Source: Streptomyces sp. TLI_171
Lineage (GTDB): Bacteria > Actinomycetota > Actinomycetes > Streptomycetales > Streptomycetaceae
Direction: 5' to 3'
Length of the DNA stretch: 64,000 nt
Assembly: GCF_003610255.1 (NCBI RefSeq)
Contig: NZ_RAPS01000001.1
Location: forward strand, 2,294,001 to 2,358,000
Shown here: positions 7,430 to 15,215 of the stretch, piece by piece
Numbering within the stretch: position 1 is the stretch's first letter
How the letters are laid out: each line of letters starts with the position of its first letter
Notes under the pieces: model-generated
Databases searched by the model: none
The model's input: the letters and a program-made list of their open reading frames with translations, nothing else
Told to the model about the DNA's origin: nothing
Made by a program: the position numbers and the translations under genes

Positions 7430-8353
7430 TTGGCCGCCGAACGGATCCTGATCGCCGGGTCCGGCGGCGGCCACGACGTCTACGCGGGCCTCCCGATCGC
7501 GCTCGCCCTGCACGCCGCCGGCCGCGAAGTCCACCTGGCCAACCTCTCGTTCACCCACCACTACGGGCTGGACGCCGCCACCTGGGCGGCCCCGAACCTG
7601 GCCCGGATCACGCCCGACACCCGGTCCGCCGAGTCGAACATCCCCGAACGCAGCCTGGCCCGCTGGCTGCACGACCACCGACTGCCGGACACCGTCTGGG
7701 CGTTCGCCTCCGTGGGCGTCAAACCGCTGCGCGCCGCCTACCGCACCCTGGTGCGCCGGCTCGGCATCGACGCGATCCTGCTGGTCGACGGCGGCACCGA
7801 CATCCTGATGCGCGGCGACGAGGCCGGACTCGGCACCCCCGAGGAGGACATGGCCTCGCTGGCCGCCGTCGCCCGCCTGAGCAACGTCCCGACCCGGCTG
7901 GTGGCCTGCCTGGGCTTCGGGATCGACGCGCACCACGGCGTCAACCACAGCCTGGTGCTGGAGAACCTGGCCGCCCTGCAGCGCGACGGCGGCTACCTCG
8001 GCGCGTTCTCGCTGCCCGCCGACTCGCCCGAGGGCGCGCTCTACCTGGACGCCGTCGAGCGGGCCGGGGCGGCGAGCCCGGAGCGGCCCAGCATCGTGCA
8101 GCGGTCGGTCGCGGCGGCGCTGCGCGGGGAGTTCGGCGACGTCGCCCTCGCCGAGCGGGTCCCGGGCAGTGAGCTGTTCGTGAATCCGCTGATGGCGCTG
8201 TACTTCGGCGTCACGGTGGCGGCGCTGGCCGCCCGCAACCTGTACCTGGGCCGGCTGGAGGGCACCGTGCTGACCAGGGAGATCGCCTCGGTGATCGCGG
8301 ACTTCCGGGAGGAGCTGCCCCGGCTGCGGGCCGCCCGCACCTTCCCGCACTGA
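7430..8353 (+). CDS. DUF1152 domain protein, copy 2, unusual start
   Basis: 307 residues if begun at TTG 7430. The frame is open back to the TGA of copy 1 (7379-7381), and homology to copy 1 (TLLQPALLTRLLAAERI) extends upstream to about CTG 7400. Neither position has a ribosome-binding site and there is no ATG or GTG. Translation must use CTG or TTG, be coupled to termination of copy 1, or arise by readthrough of the TGA into a 640-residue double protein. Motifs match copy 1: GSGGGHDVYAGLP, the shared VDGGTDILMRGDEAGLGTP core and GIDAHHGVNHS. Confidence 0.75.
   Translation: MAAERILIAGSGGGHDVYAGLPIALALHAAGREVHLANLSFTHHYGLDAATWAAPNLARITPDTRSAESNIPERSLARWLHDHRLPDTVWAFASVGVKPLRAAYRTLVRRLGIDAILLVDGGTDILMRGDEAGLGTPEEDMASLAAVARLSNVPTRLVACLGFGIDAHHGVNHSLVLENLAALQRDGGYLGAFSLPADSPEGALYLDAVERAGAASPERPSIVQRSVAAALRGEFGDVALAERVPGSELFVNPLMALYFGVTVAALAARNLYLGRLEGTVLTREIASVIADFREELPRLRAARTFPH
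7766..8059 (+). repeat. homogenised core of DUF1152 tandem, copy 2
   Basis: This is the partner of 6794-7087 at a constant offset of 972 bp. Near-identity stops sharply on both sides. Confidence 0.85.
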
Positions 8354-8387
8354 GGCTGCGGGAGCGGCGATCCCGACCCACCCATTT

Positions 8388-8441
8388 CATTGATAACGCT
8401 CAATGCGTAGCATCGATCCCAGATTGTGTTATCGTTGACAA
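8388..8441 (+). promoter_or_regulatory. operator/promoter region of the SDR-TetR operon
   Basis: A+T-rich island between convergence-free genes. CATTGA-N6-TCAATG (8388-8405) is a perfect 18-bp inverted repeat. A second dyad, TTGT-N10-ACAA (8424-8441), contains GTTATC, the inverse of GATAAC in the first. TGATAACG and TGACAACG recur within it. The TetR gene at 9722 is the natural candidate to bind here. Confidence 0.5.
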
Positions 8442-8480
8442 CGTCAGCGCGATGTCACTGAAACGGAAGAGGGTCTCCCC

Positions 8481-9236
8481 ATGCCCAGCACCGATTCCAC
8501 CGCCCTCACCACCCGCACCGCCCTGGTCACCGGCGGCTCCGGCGGCATCGGCAGGGCCGTCGTCCGGCGGCTCGCCCGCGACGGGTACGCCGTCGCCGTC
8601 CACTACGCCGGCAACCAGGCCAAGGCCGAGGCCCTGGTCGAGGAGATCGCCGCGACCGGCGGCCGGGCCATCGCGGTCGGCGGCGACGTCGCCGACGAGC
8701 ACGCCATGGCCGCCGCCTTCGACCGGGCGGAGAGCGCCTTCGGCGGCCTGGACGTGGTCGTGCACACCGCCGGCGTGATGCGACTGAAGCCGATCGCCGA
8801 ACTGGACCTGGACGACCTGGACGCGATGCACCGCACCAACATCCGCGGCACCTTCGTGGTCGCCCAGCAGTCCGCCCGCCGGCTGCGCCCCGGCGGTGCG
8901 CTGATCAACTTCTCCACCTCGGTGATGGGCCTGCAGTTCCCCGGCTACGGCGCGTACGCGGCCAGCAAGGGCGCCGTCGAGGCGATGACCCTGGTGCTGG
9001 CCCGCGAGCTGCGCGGCCGTGACGTGACGGTCAACGCGGTCGCCCCCGGACCCACCGCCACCCCGCTGTTCCTGGAGGGCAAGGACCAGGACACCGTCGA
9101 CCGCCTCGCCGCCCAGTCGCCGCTCGAACGGCTCGGCGCCCCCGAGGACATCGCCGAACTCACCGCCTTCCTGGCGAGCCCCGCCGGGCACTGGGTCAAC
9201 GGCCAGAACATCCGCAGCAACGGCGGAATCGTCTAG
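8481..9236 (+). CDS. short-chain dehydrogenase/reductase
   Basis: 251 residues. It is a classical SDR: the TGGSGGIG cofactor motif (about 18-25), a DV motif after the third strand, the TAGV element, catalytic Ser in STSV and the YAASK motif (YxxxK) near residue 156. The HYAGN segment after strand 2 lacks an acidic residue, which favours NADP(H). The start ATG follows AAGAGGGTCTCCCC. A second SDR fragment starts 10 bp after the stop and a TetR gene follows, so the three probably form one autoregulated unit. The substrate is unknown. Confidence 0.88.
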   Translation: MPSTDSTALTTRTALVTGGSGGIGRAVVRRLARDGYAVAVHYAGNQAKAEALVEEIAATGGRAIAVGGDVADEHAMAAAFDRAESAFGGLDVVVHTAGVMRLKPIAELDLDDLDAMHRTNIRGTFVVAQQSARRLRPGGALINFSTSVMGLQFPGYGAYAASKGAVEAMTLVLARELRGRDVTVNAVAPGPTATPLFLEGKDQDTVDRLAAQSPLERLGAPEDIAELTAFLASPAGHWVNGQNIRSNGGIV

Positions 9237-9245
9237 GAGCACCCC

Positions 9246-9725
9246 ATGACCGCCACCACCACCGACCGCCGGGTGATCGTCGTCACCGGCGTCTCCAGCG
9301 GTTTCGGCAGCCTCGCCGCCGGCGCCCTGGCCGCGGCCGGCCACACCGTGTACGCGGGCATGCGGGCCACCGCCGACCGCAACGCCCCGCGGGTCGCCGA
9401 ACTCGCCGCGCTCGCCGCCGCCGACGGCGTCGACGTCCGCGGCATCGAGATGGACGTCCAGGACCAGGTCTCCGTGGACGCCGCGATCGACCGGATCGTC
9501 GCCGAGCGGGGCCGCCTCGACGCGGTCGTGCACAACGCCGGCCACATGACGCTCGGCCCCGCCGAGGCGTTCACGCCCGAGCAGCTCGCCGCGCTGTACG
9601 ACGTCAACGTGCTCTCCACCCAGCGGGTCAACCGGGCCGCCCTCCCGCACCTGCGCCGCCGGTGCCGGAGCGGGGCTCCACTAGGCTTGCCGGGACCGAG
9701 CAGAAGGGAAACGAACCGGTCATGA
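9246..9725 (+). pseudogene. 3'-truncated short-chain dehydrogenase
   Basis: 159 codons. The first about 138 residues are a normal SDR N-terminal half: VTGVSSGFGSLAAGALAAAGH (glycine motif), EMDVQDQ, HNAGHMTLGP and DVNVLSTQRVNRAALPHLR. The catalytic Ser, the YxxxK motif and the C-terminal half are missing. From about 9658 the frame runs through sequence that reads as promoter and leader for the next gene, and its TGA overlaps the TetR ATG (9722-9725). The product cannot be a working SDR. A deletion that fused the 5' half to the tetR leader is the simplest explanation. Confidence 0.75.
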
Positions 9726-10447
9726 CCGATGCCACCACGGCGGGCCCGCAGGCCGGCGACCTCCGCTCCCGGATGCTCGAAGCGGCCGAGGCGCTGCTCA
9801 ACGACTCCCCCGACAACGACTTCTCCACCCGCGCGGTCTGTGACGCCGTCGGGGTCAAGCAGCCCGTCCTGTACCGGCTGTTCGGTGACAAGAACGGCCT
9901 GCTGACGGCCCTGGTCGAGCACGGCTTCGAGCGCTACATCGGCCGCAAGCAGTCGCTGGCGACCACCGCCGACCCGGTCGCCGACCTGCGCGCGGGCTGG
10001 GACGACCACACCGACTTCGCGCTCACCAACCGGGCGCTGTACCGGCTGATGTTCTCGCCCGTCCTCCCCGAGGTCCCCGAGCCCGCCAACCGGATCTTCG
10101 AACTCCTCAGGCAGACCCTGGACCGCTGTGCGGCGGTCGGCGCGATGCGCATCCCCACCGAACAGGCGGCCCAGGCCATCCTGGCCGCCAACGTCGGCGT
10201 CACCCTCAGCCTGCTCTCCCAGCCGCAGCGCTTCTCCGACCCCGCCCTCTCGACCCGGGTCCGGGACGCGGTGTTCGCCGCCTGCCTGACCGGGAGCACC
10301 CCGCCGACCTCCTCGGCGGAGGATCAAGTCGCCTCTGCAGCGCGCCAGTTGGAGGCGCAGATCGGCCAGCGGGCCGGTACCGCGCTGAAGGCCGAGGAGA
10401 CCGCGCTGCTGCTGCTCTGGCTGCGGGCGCTGCAGCAGGGCGGCTGA
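9722..10447 (+). CDS. TetR family transcriptional regulator
   Basis: 241 residues. The helix-turn-helix is in the N-terminal third: DFSTRAVCDAVGVKQPVLYRLFGDKNGLLTAL, a typical TetR recognition helix region. The remainder is a ligand-binding domain of unknown specificity. The ATG overlaps the stop of the truncated SDR and has GAAGGGAAA upstream; a TAGGCT hexamer at 9682-9687 may serve as a private -10 box. Likely target: the dyads at 8388-8441 in front of the first SDR. Confidence 0.9.
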   Translation: MTDATTAGPQAGDLRSRMLEAAEALLNDSPDNDFSTRAVCDAVGVKQPVLYRLFGDKNGLLTALVEHGFERYIGRKQSLATTADPVADLRAGWDDHTDFALTNRALYRLMFSPVLPEVPEPANRIFELLRQTLDRCAAVGAMRIPTEQAAQAILAANVGVTLSLLSQPQRFSDPALSTRVRDAVFAACLTGSTPPTSSAEDQVASAARQLEAQIGQRAGTALKAEETALLLLWLRALQQGG

Positions 10448-10456
10448 CCGGGGCGT

Positions 10457-10855
10457 TCAGCGGCCGGCCCTGGCCCGCGCCTCGGGCGTCACCGGGGTGA
10501 AGAAGTTCACCAGGGTGCCGTCGGGGTCGCGGACCAGCAGCGAGCGGTTGCCCCAGGGCAGGGTGGCCGGCGCCGCGACCACCTCCGCTCCGCCGTCGGC
10601 CAGTCGGCGGTGCAGCAGGTCGACGTCCTCGACCAGGAACTCCACGATGGCGCTGCGGTTGGAGGCCGGCTCGGCCGAGCCCGGCGCGAACAGCGGCACG
10701 GTGCGGACGCTCCCGATCGCCAATGTCCCGGCGGGGCTGCGGAGTTCGGCGAAGTCGGGGGTCGGCCGGTCGGCCGTCAGGCCGGTGGCGTGCTGGTAGA
10801 AGGCGACCAGGCGGTCGACGTCGGCGGTGATCAGACGGACGGAGACGAGGTTCAT
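10457..10855 (-). CDS. VOC (glyoxalase/dioxygenase-fold) protein
   Basis: 132 residues, one vicinal-oxygen-chelate domain made of two beta-alpha-beta-beta-beta modules: SVRLITADVDRLVAFYQHATGL at the N-terminus and EFLVEDVDLLHRRLADGGAEV followed by VRDPDGTLVNFFTPV at the C-terminus. Members include glyoxalases, bleomycin-type resistance proteins and dioxygenases; the reaction cannot be assigned. The start ATG at 10855 follows GGGAGC. It is divergent from a WYL regulator with 95 bp between starts, including a strong palindrome, so the regulator probably controls this gene. Confidence 0.88.
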   Translation of the reverse strand: MNLVSVRLITADVDRLVAFYQHATGLTADRPTPDFAELRSPAGTLAIGSVRTVPLFAPGSAEPASNRSAIVEFLVEDVDLLHRRLADGGAEVVAAPATLPWGNRSLLVRDPDGTLVNFFTPVTPEARARAGR

Positions 10856-10904
10856 CAGGGGCTCCCGTGCGGTGCTTCCGGTGCTGTCGACTCCGACGCT
10901 AGAA

Positions 10905-10935
10905 CCGATACCGGACAGGATCCGCCCGGTATCGG
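10905..10935. promoter_or_regulatory. 31-bp inverted repeat, operator between VOC gene and WYL regulator
   Basis: CCGATACCGG (10905-10914) and CCGGTATCGG (10926-10935) are perfect 10-bp inverted arms with an 11-bp spacer. The site ends 15 bp before the regulator's ATG and lies 50 bp from the divergent VOC start. Confidence 0.7.
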
Positions 10936-10950
10936 GAGGAGAATGGCGGC

Positions 10951-11922
10951 ATGACCCGACCCGTCGGACGCGTGCTGACCCTGCTGGAGCTCCTGCAGTC
11001 CGGCGGCGTCCGCACCGTCGCGGACCTGGCCGGCCACCTCGGCGTGGACGAGCGCACCGTCCGCCGGTACGTCGCGCAGCTGGTCGAACTCGACCTGCCG
11101 GTGGAGTCGGTGCGCGGCCGCTACGGCGGTTACCGGCTCGCCCCCGGGCACCGGATGCCGCCGCTGATGCTCACCGACGAGGAGGCGGTCGCCGTCCTGT
11201 TCGGCCTGACCGCCGCCCACCGGGCCGGGCTGTCGGCCGCCTCCGGCACCGCGGGCGGAACCGCCACGGCGAAGATCCGCCGGGTCCTGCCCCGCCGGCT
11301 CGCCGACCGGGTGGACGCCCTGCTGGAGTCGGTGGCCTTCACCGCCGCGCCGACCCCCGCCGCCGCCCTCGACCCAGAGGCCCTGCTGACCGTCGCCGAC
11401 GCCGTCCGCCACCGCCGGCCGCTGGCGTTCCGGTACACCTCCGCCGACGGCCGGGCCGGCGAACGGTCACTGCTGCCGTACGGGCTGGTCGCGCACACCG
11501 GCCGCTGGTACCTGACCGGCTGGGACACCGCCGCCGGTGCCGAGCGGCTGTTCCGCCTGGACCGCCTGACCGCACCCCGCCCACTGCCCGGCAGCTTCGA
11601 ACCCCCCGCCGGCGCGGACCCGGCCGGCCGCGTGCTGCACGCCCTCGCCACCGCGCCGCACCGGCACTCCGTGCGGCTGCGGATCCGCTCGGAGGCCGAG
11701 CCGATCCGCGCGCACTTCCCGACCGGCCTGGCCCTGATCGCCGACCCGGACCCGGAGGGCTGGTGCGCCGTCGACCTTCAGGTGGACCGACTCGACTGGA
11801 TTCCTGGCGTGTTGGCCGCGCTCGACCGCCCGTTCCGGATCGACCGGCCCACCGAACTCGGCGGGCGAGTGCGCGCCCTGGCCGCCCGGCTCGCCGAATC
11901 GGCTGCGGCAGAGCGGGGCTGA
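10951..11922 (+). CDS. DeoR-type HTH / WYL-domain transcriptional regulator
   Basis: 323 residues. The N-terminal winged HTH (RVLTLLELLQSGGVRTVADLAGHLGVDERTVRRYVAQL) is followed by RGRYGGYRLAPG, characteristic of the YafY/PafC family. The WYL domain occupies the middle (about 145-215) with YGLVAHTGRWYLTGWD and the RLFRLDRL arginines that bind nucleic acid or nucleotide ligands. A C-terminal WCX-like extension follows. ATG at 10951 has GGGAGGAGA upstream. Probably autoregulates and controls the divergent VOC gene through the palindrome at 10905-10935. Confidence 0.9.
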   Translation: MTRPVGRVLTLLELLQSGGVRTVADLAGHLGVDERTVRRYVAQLVELDLPVESVRGRYGGYRLAPGHRMPPLMLTDEEAVAVLFGLTAAHRAGLSAASGTAGGTATAKIRRVLPRRLADRVDALLESVAFTAAPTPAAALDPEALLTVADAVRHRRPLAFRYTSADGRAGERSLLPYGLVAHTGRWYLTGWDTAAGAERLFRLDRLTAPRPLPGSFEPPAGADPAGRVLHALATAPHRHSVRLRIRSEAEPIRAHFPTGLALIADPDPEGWCAVDLQVDRLDWIPGVLAALDRPFRIDRPTELGGRVRALAARLAESAAAERG

Positions 11923-11929
11923 CGCGCGG

Positions 11930-12475
11930 TCAGTCCTTGCGGGCAGCGGCGGCGATCTTCGCGGTGGTGTGGAAGAACCGGGAGGTCGCCTGCCCGCCGT
12001 AGGACTTGGGGAAGGCGGTGGCCGGGTTCCCGTTCAGCCTCCCGTTGCGCACGTGCATCACCACGAACGCGGCGTCCTCGGTCGCCCCGATCATCTCCCA
12101 GTCCCCCTTCGGCGAGACGGCCGGCAACTCGATGCCGTCGGGCAGCGGCTCGGAGAGGAACAGCACGCACAGCCGCTTGTCCTCGGTGACCTCGACGTCG
12201 GCGAACGGGTCGAGCGCGACGACCGCCTCCACCTCCTCGAGCGTCCGCAGCATCACCGGCACCGGATACCCCAGCCCCTCCTCCAGCGCCGCCCCGATCC
12301 GCTCCGCGAGCGCCTTCCGGTCGGTCTCGCCGGTGCGGAAGAACACGTTCCCGCTCTGGATGTACGTCCGTACCCCCTCCAGCCCGAGACCCGCGAACAA
12401 CTCCCGCAACCGGTCCATCTTCACGGTGCGGCCACCGACATTGATCGCCCGCAGGAAGGCGATGTACGTCACCAT
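11930..12475 (-). CDS. DUF1697 family protein
   Basis: 181 residues. The DUF1697 signature is clear: MVTYIAFLRAINVGGRTVKMDRLRELF at the N-terminus, then VRTYIQSGNVFF, RIGAALEEGLGYPVPVMLR, and KSYGGQATSRFFHTTAKIA near the C-terminus. The biochemical role of the family is unknown. The start ATG at 12475 fits the family N-terminus; longer in-frame starts do not. It is convergent with the WYL gene (8 bp between stops) and is separated from the upstream dehydrogenase by a strong terminator. Confidence 0.88.
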   Translation of the reverse strand: MVTYIAFLRAINVGGRTVKMDRLRELFAGLGLEGVRTYIQSGNVFFRTGETDRKALAERIGAALEEGLGYPVPVMLRTLEEVEAVVALDPFADVEVTEDKRLCVLFLSEPLPDGIELPAVSPKGDWEMIGATEDAAFVVMHVRNGRLNGNPATAFPKSYGGQATSRFFHTTAKIAAAARKD

Positions 12476-12509
12476 GCTTCCGAGTCTAGGGCTGCGCGTT
12501 CCGCGGAGC

Positions 12510-12555
12510 GGACGCACCCGACCAGGGGCCTGCCCGCCCGTGGTCGGGTGCGTCC
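12510..12555 (-). terminator. strong hairpin after the alcohol dehydrogenase gene
   Basis: GGACGCACCCGACCA (12510-12524) pairs perfectly with 12541-12555 around a 16-nt loop. It begins 11 bp beyond the dehydrogenase stop, so it should separate that transcript from the DUF1697 gene. Confidence 0.8.
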
Positions 12556-12566
12556 CGCAGCGGGGC

Positions 12567-13607
12567 TCAGCCGTTGGGGAGGATCACCGCGCGGCCGTTG
12601 ATCCTGCCCGCGTGCAGCCGCTCGTAGGCGAGCGGTGCGTCGTCGATCCCGTACGTCTCCACGTGCACGTCCACCACCCCGGCCCGGGCCAGGTCGAGGA
12701 CCTCGATCAGCTCGGCGCGGCTGCCCCAGTACGGCGAGGTCACCGACACCTCGTACGGCAGGACGCCGAAGCCGACGGCGAGGGTGCCGCCGCCGATGCC
12801 CACGATGGTGACGTCGCCCTCGACGGCCACCAGCTTCCCGGCCAGCGCCGTGGTGGGCGGGGCGCCGACGAAGTCGAGGACGGCCTGCGCGCCGAGGCTG
12901 GCGGTGAGTTCGCGGACGGCGCCGACCGCCGCGTCGTTCGACAGCAGGGCCTCGTGCGCGCCGACCGCCCGGGCGAGGGCCAGCTTCTCCTCCGAGACGT
13001 CGAGCGCGATCACCCGCGCCGCGGTCATCGCGCGCAGCAGCTGGATCGCGACGTGCCCGAGGCCGCCCGTCCCGATCACCACGGCGGTGGAGCCGGGGAC
13101 CAGCTTCGGCAGCGAGCGCTTGATCGCGTGATAGGGCGTCAGGCCGGCGTCGGTCAGCGGGACGGTGCGCACCGGGTCGAGGTCGCCGAGCGGGACGAGG
13201 TGGCGCGGGTCGTCGACCACCAGGTACTCGGCCATCGCGCCGGGCGCGCCCAGGCCGGGCGGCATGATGCCGAGTTCGGCGGCCCGCAGGCAGTAGTTCT
13301 CCTTGCCCTCCGCGCACTTGGCGCAGGCGCCGCAGCCCCAGGGCCCGTACACGGCGACCGACTCGCCCTCGGTGAAACCGGTGACGCCGGCGCCCAGGGC
13401 GGCGATGGTGCCGACGCCCTCGTGGCCGAGGGTGAGCGGCAGCGGGAACGGCAGCTGTTCGGCGGGCCAGCTCATCACGGCGATGTCGGAGTGGCAGACC
13501 CCGGCGGCGGTGACCTTCAGCAGGACCTGCCCGGGGCCGGGTTCGGGGTCGGGGACGGTGACCACCTCGGGGTGGCCGCCGACGGTGCGGTACTGGACTG
13601 CCTTCAT
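12567..13607 (-). CDS. zinc-dependent alcohol dehydrogenase (MDR superfamily)
   Basis: 346 residues. Catalytic zinc ligands are in GVCHSD (Cys near 38) and LGHEGVG; the structural zinc cysteines are in GCGACAKCAEGKENYC. The Rossmann motif is GTGGLGHVAIQLLR with an acidic residue (ALDVSEEK) after strand 2, indicating NAD(H). It oxidises primary or secondary alcohols or reduces aldehydes; the substrate is unknown. It lies downstream of an SDR and its TetR gene on the same strand, with 39 bp between the genes, which suggests one detoxification or solvent-response operon. Confidence 0.92.
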   Translation of the reverse strand: MKAVQYRTVGGHPEVVTVPDPEPGPGQVLLKVTAAGVCHSDIAVMSWPAEQLPFPLPLTLGHEGVGTIAALGAGVTGFTEGESVAVYGPWGCGACAKCAEGKENYCLRAAELGIMPPGLGAPGAMAEYLVVDDPRHLVPLGDLDPVRTVPLTDAGLTPYHAIKRSLPKLVPGSTAVVIGTGGLGHVAIQLLRAMTAARVIALDVSEEKLALARAVGAHEALLSNDAAVGAVRELTASLGAQAVLDFVGAPPTTALAGKLVAVEGDVTIVGIGGGTLAVGFGVLPYEVSVTSPYWGSRAELIEVLDLARAGVVDVHVETYGIDDAPLAYERLHAGRINGRAVILPNG

Positions 13608-13646
13608 GACCTGCTCTCCCTGCGTGTGAGCCCCCCTGACGATGGA

Positions 13647-14402
13647 TCAGCGGGCGGAGTAGCCGCCGTCGACCAGGTGGTAGCTGCCGGTGACGAAGGA
13701 GGCCCGGTCGGAGAGCAGGAAAGCGGTGAGCTCGGCGACCTCCTCGGCGCGGCCGAGGCGTCCGGCGGGGTGCAGCGAGACCAGCAGGTCGCGGCCGGCC
13801 GGGTCGGTGTCCTTGAGCAGCGGGGTGTCGATGAAGCCGGGGCCGACGGCGTTGACCCGGATGCCGTGCGGGGCGTATTCGAGGGCGGTGGTCTTGGTGA
13901 GGCCGACCACGCCGTGCTTGGCGGCGACGTACGCGGGCGAGCCGGCGAAGCCGTTGGTGCCGAGGATGGACGCCATGTTGACGATCGATCCGCCGCCGGC
14001 GGCGAGCAGTTCGGGCACCTCGTGGCGGAGCGAGTAGAAGACGCCGTCGAGGTTGGTGGCGAGGACCCGGCGCCAGTCCTCGGGGTCGTACTCCCCGGTG
14101 GGGGCGACCGGCCCGCCGATGCCGGCGTTGTTGACGGCGAGGGAGAGCGGGCCGAGACCCTGCACGGTGGCGCGGACGGCGGCCTCGACGGAGTCGGGGT
14201 CGGTGACGTCGACCTGCACGGCCAGCGCCTCGGCGCCGGTGGCGGAGAGCTTCGCGGCCGCCTCGCGCGCACCGTCGAGGTTGAAGTCGGCGACGGCGAC
14301 CTTGGCGCCGCGCTCGGCGAGCAGCCCGGCGACGGCGAGGCCGATGCCGGAGGCGCCTCCGGTGACGAGGGCGGTGCGGCCGGCGAACTCCTGGGTGGTC
14401 AT
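13647..14402 (-). CDS. short-chain dehydrogenase/reductase (glucose dehydrogenase-like)
   Basis: 251 residues. SDR motifs in order: TGGASGIG (about 14-21), VADFN (Asp after strand 2, an NAD(H) signature), NNAGIGG, the catalytic Ser in NMAS, and YVAAKHG (YxxxK). The family C-terminus VTGSYHLVDGGYSAR is present. The start ATG at 14402 has AAAGGAACGA upstream. It lies 65 bp downstream of a TetR gene and 39 bp upstream of an alcohol dehydrogenase, all on the same strand, probably co-transcribed. Confidence 0.9.
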   Translation of the reverse strand: MTTQEFAGRTALVTGGASGIGLAVAGLLAERGAKVAVADFNLDGAREAAAKLSATGAEALAVQVDVTDPDSVEAAVRATVQGLGPLSLAVNNAGIGGPVAPTGEYDPEDWRRVLATNLDGVFYSLRHEVPELLAAGGGSIVNMASILGTNGFAGSPAYVAAKHGVVGLTKTTALEYAPHGIRVNAVGPGFIDTPLLKDTDPAGRDLLVSLHPAGRLGRAEEVAELTAFLLSDRASFVTGSYHLVDGGYSAR

Positions 14403-14467
14403 GTCTGGTCGTTCCTTTCGTACGCCGCGCCGAGGGGTGGGGCGCGGGAGGCCGGGCTGACGGTCGG

Positions 14468-15106
14468 TCAGCGCGGGGGTTCGGCCGCGACCAGGTCGAA
14501 GGCGCGGTCGATCAGGGCGGGCAGGTCGCCCGCGGGGTCGCGCACCCAGGTGCGGGTGGCGGCGTGCAGGGCGGCGACGCCGAGGCCGACGGCGACGGCG
14601 GGCCGGAGGTCGGTCTCGGGGTGCAGGCCGAGCCGGTCGGCGACCAGGCGGATCGACTGCTCCTCCTCGGCGACGGCGATCCGCCGGTAGGCGGCGGTCA
14701 GCGCGGGCTCCTCGTCGATCAGCGCGAACAGGGCGCGCATGCCGGGGCGGAGGTGCCAGGCGGGGTGGTCGGGGTCGTGCAGCCAGGCGGTGACGGCGGC
14801 CCGGTAGGCGGCGTACGGGGCCTCGGCGGGGGGCCGGGCGGCGAGCGCCTGGTTGATCCGGGTGAAGTCGGCGCGCAGGCAGTCGAGGACGGCCTCCTCG
14901 CGGGAGGCGAAGTAGCGGCTGAAGGTGCGCCGGGAGACGTCGGCCGCGTCGGTGACGTGCTCGACGGCGAGGGCGGCGAGGCCGTGCTCCAGGGTGAGGT
15001 GCAGGGCGGCGTCGGCCATCGCCTCGCGGGTGCGGCGGGCCTTGCGGTCGCGCCGTCCGGGTTGGGCCGGCAGGGTGACCGGCGCGGGGGGCTGGTCGGT
15101 GCTCAT
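14468..15106 (-). CDS. TetR family transcriptional regulator
   Basis: 212 residues. The HTH is ALAVEHVTDAADVSRRTFSRYFASREEAVLDCL within a TetR_N domain that begins RKARRTREAMADAALHL. The C-terminal domain (RPGMRALFALIDEEPALTAAYRR) resembles the MftR-like C-terminal domain. It heads a probable three-gene unit with the SDR and the alcohol dehydrogenase. A double palindrome 22-55 bp upstream of its start is a plausible operator for autoregulation. Confidence 0.9.
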   Translation of the reverse strand: MSTDQPPAPVTLPAQPGRRDRKARRTREAMADAALHLTLEHGLAALAVEHVTDAADVSRRTFSRYFASREEAVLDCLRADFTRINQALAARPPAEAPYAAYRAAVTAWLHDPDHPAWHLRPGMRALFALIDEEPALTAAYRRIAVAEEEQSIRLVADRLGLHPETDLRPAVAVGLGVAALHAATRTWVRDPAGDLPALIDRAFDLVAAEPPR

Positions 15107-15127
15107 GGCTCCACCCTACAACCGAAA

Positions 15128-15161
15128 ATGTCCCGGCGGGACACGAGTCCCGCCGGGACAT
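15128..15161. promoter_or_regulatory. 34-bp double palindrome, likely TetR operator
   Basis: ATGTCCCGGCGGGAC (15128-15142) and its exact complement at 15147-15161 are separated by ACGA. Each arm is itself a palindrome (GTCCCG-N-CGGGAC), giving two tandem operator-like sites in front of the TetR start at 15106. As RNA it could also form a hairpin. Confidence 0.7.
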
Positions 15162-15215
15162 CGGGCCCGGATCGTGCTGCTCACGTCCCGGACGGTCCGG
15201 GGGCCCGCCGGCGGG

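Noticed and set aside
3725..8350. An open frame of about 1540 codons on the minus strand opposite the SIP and DUF1152 genes
   Set aside because: Repetitive Gly/Gln/Val-rich translation caused by GC-skewed codons of the real plus-strand genes; the DUF1152 duplication makes it look repeated.
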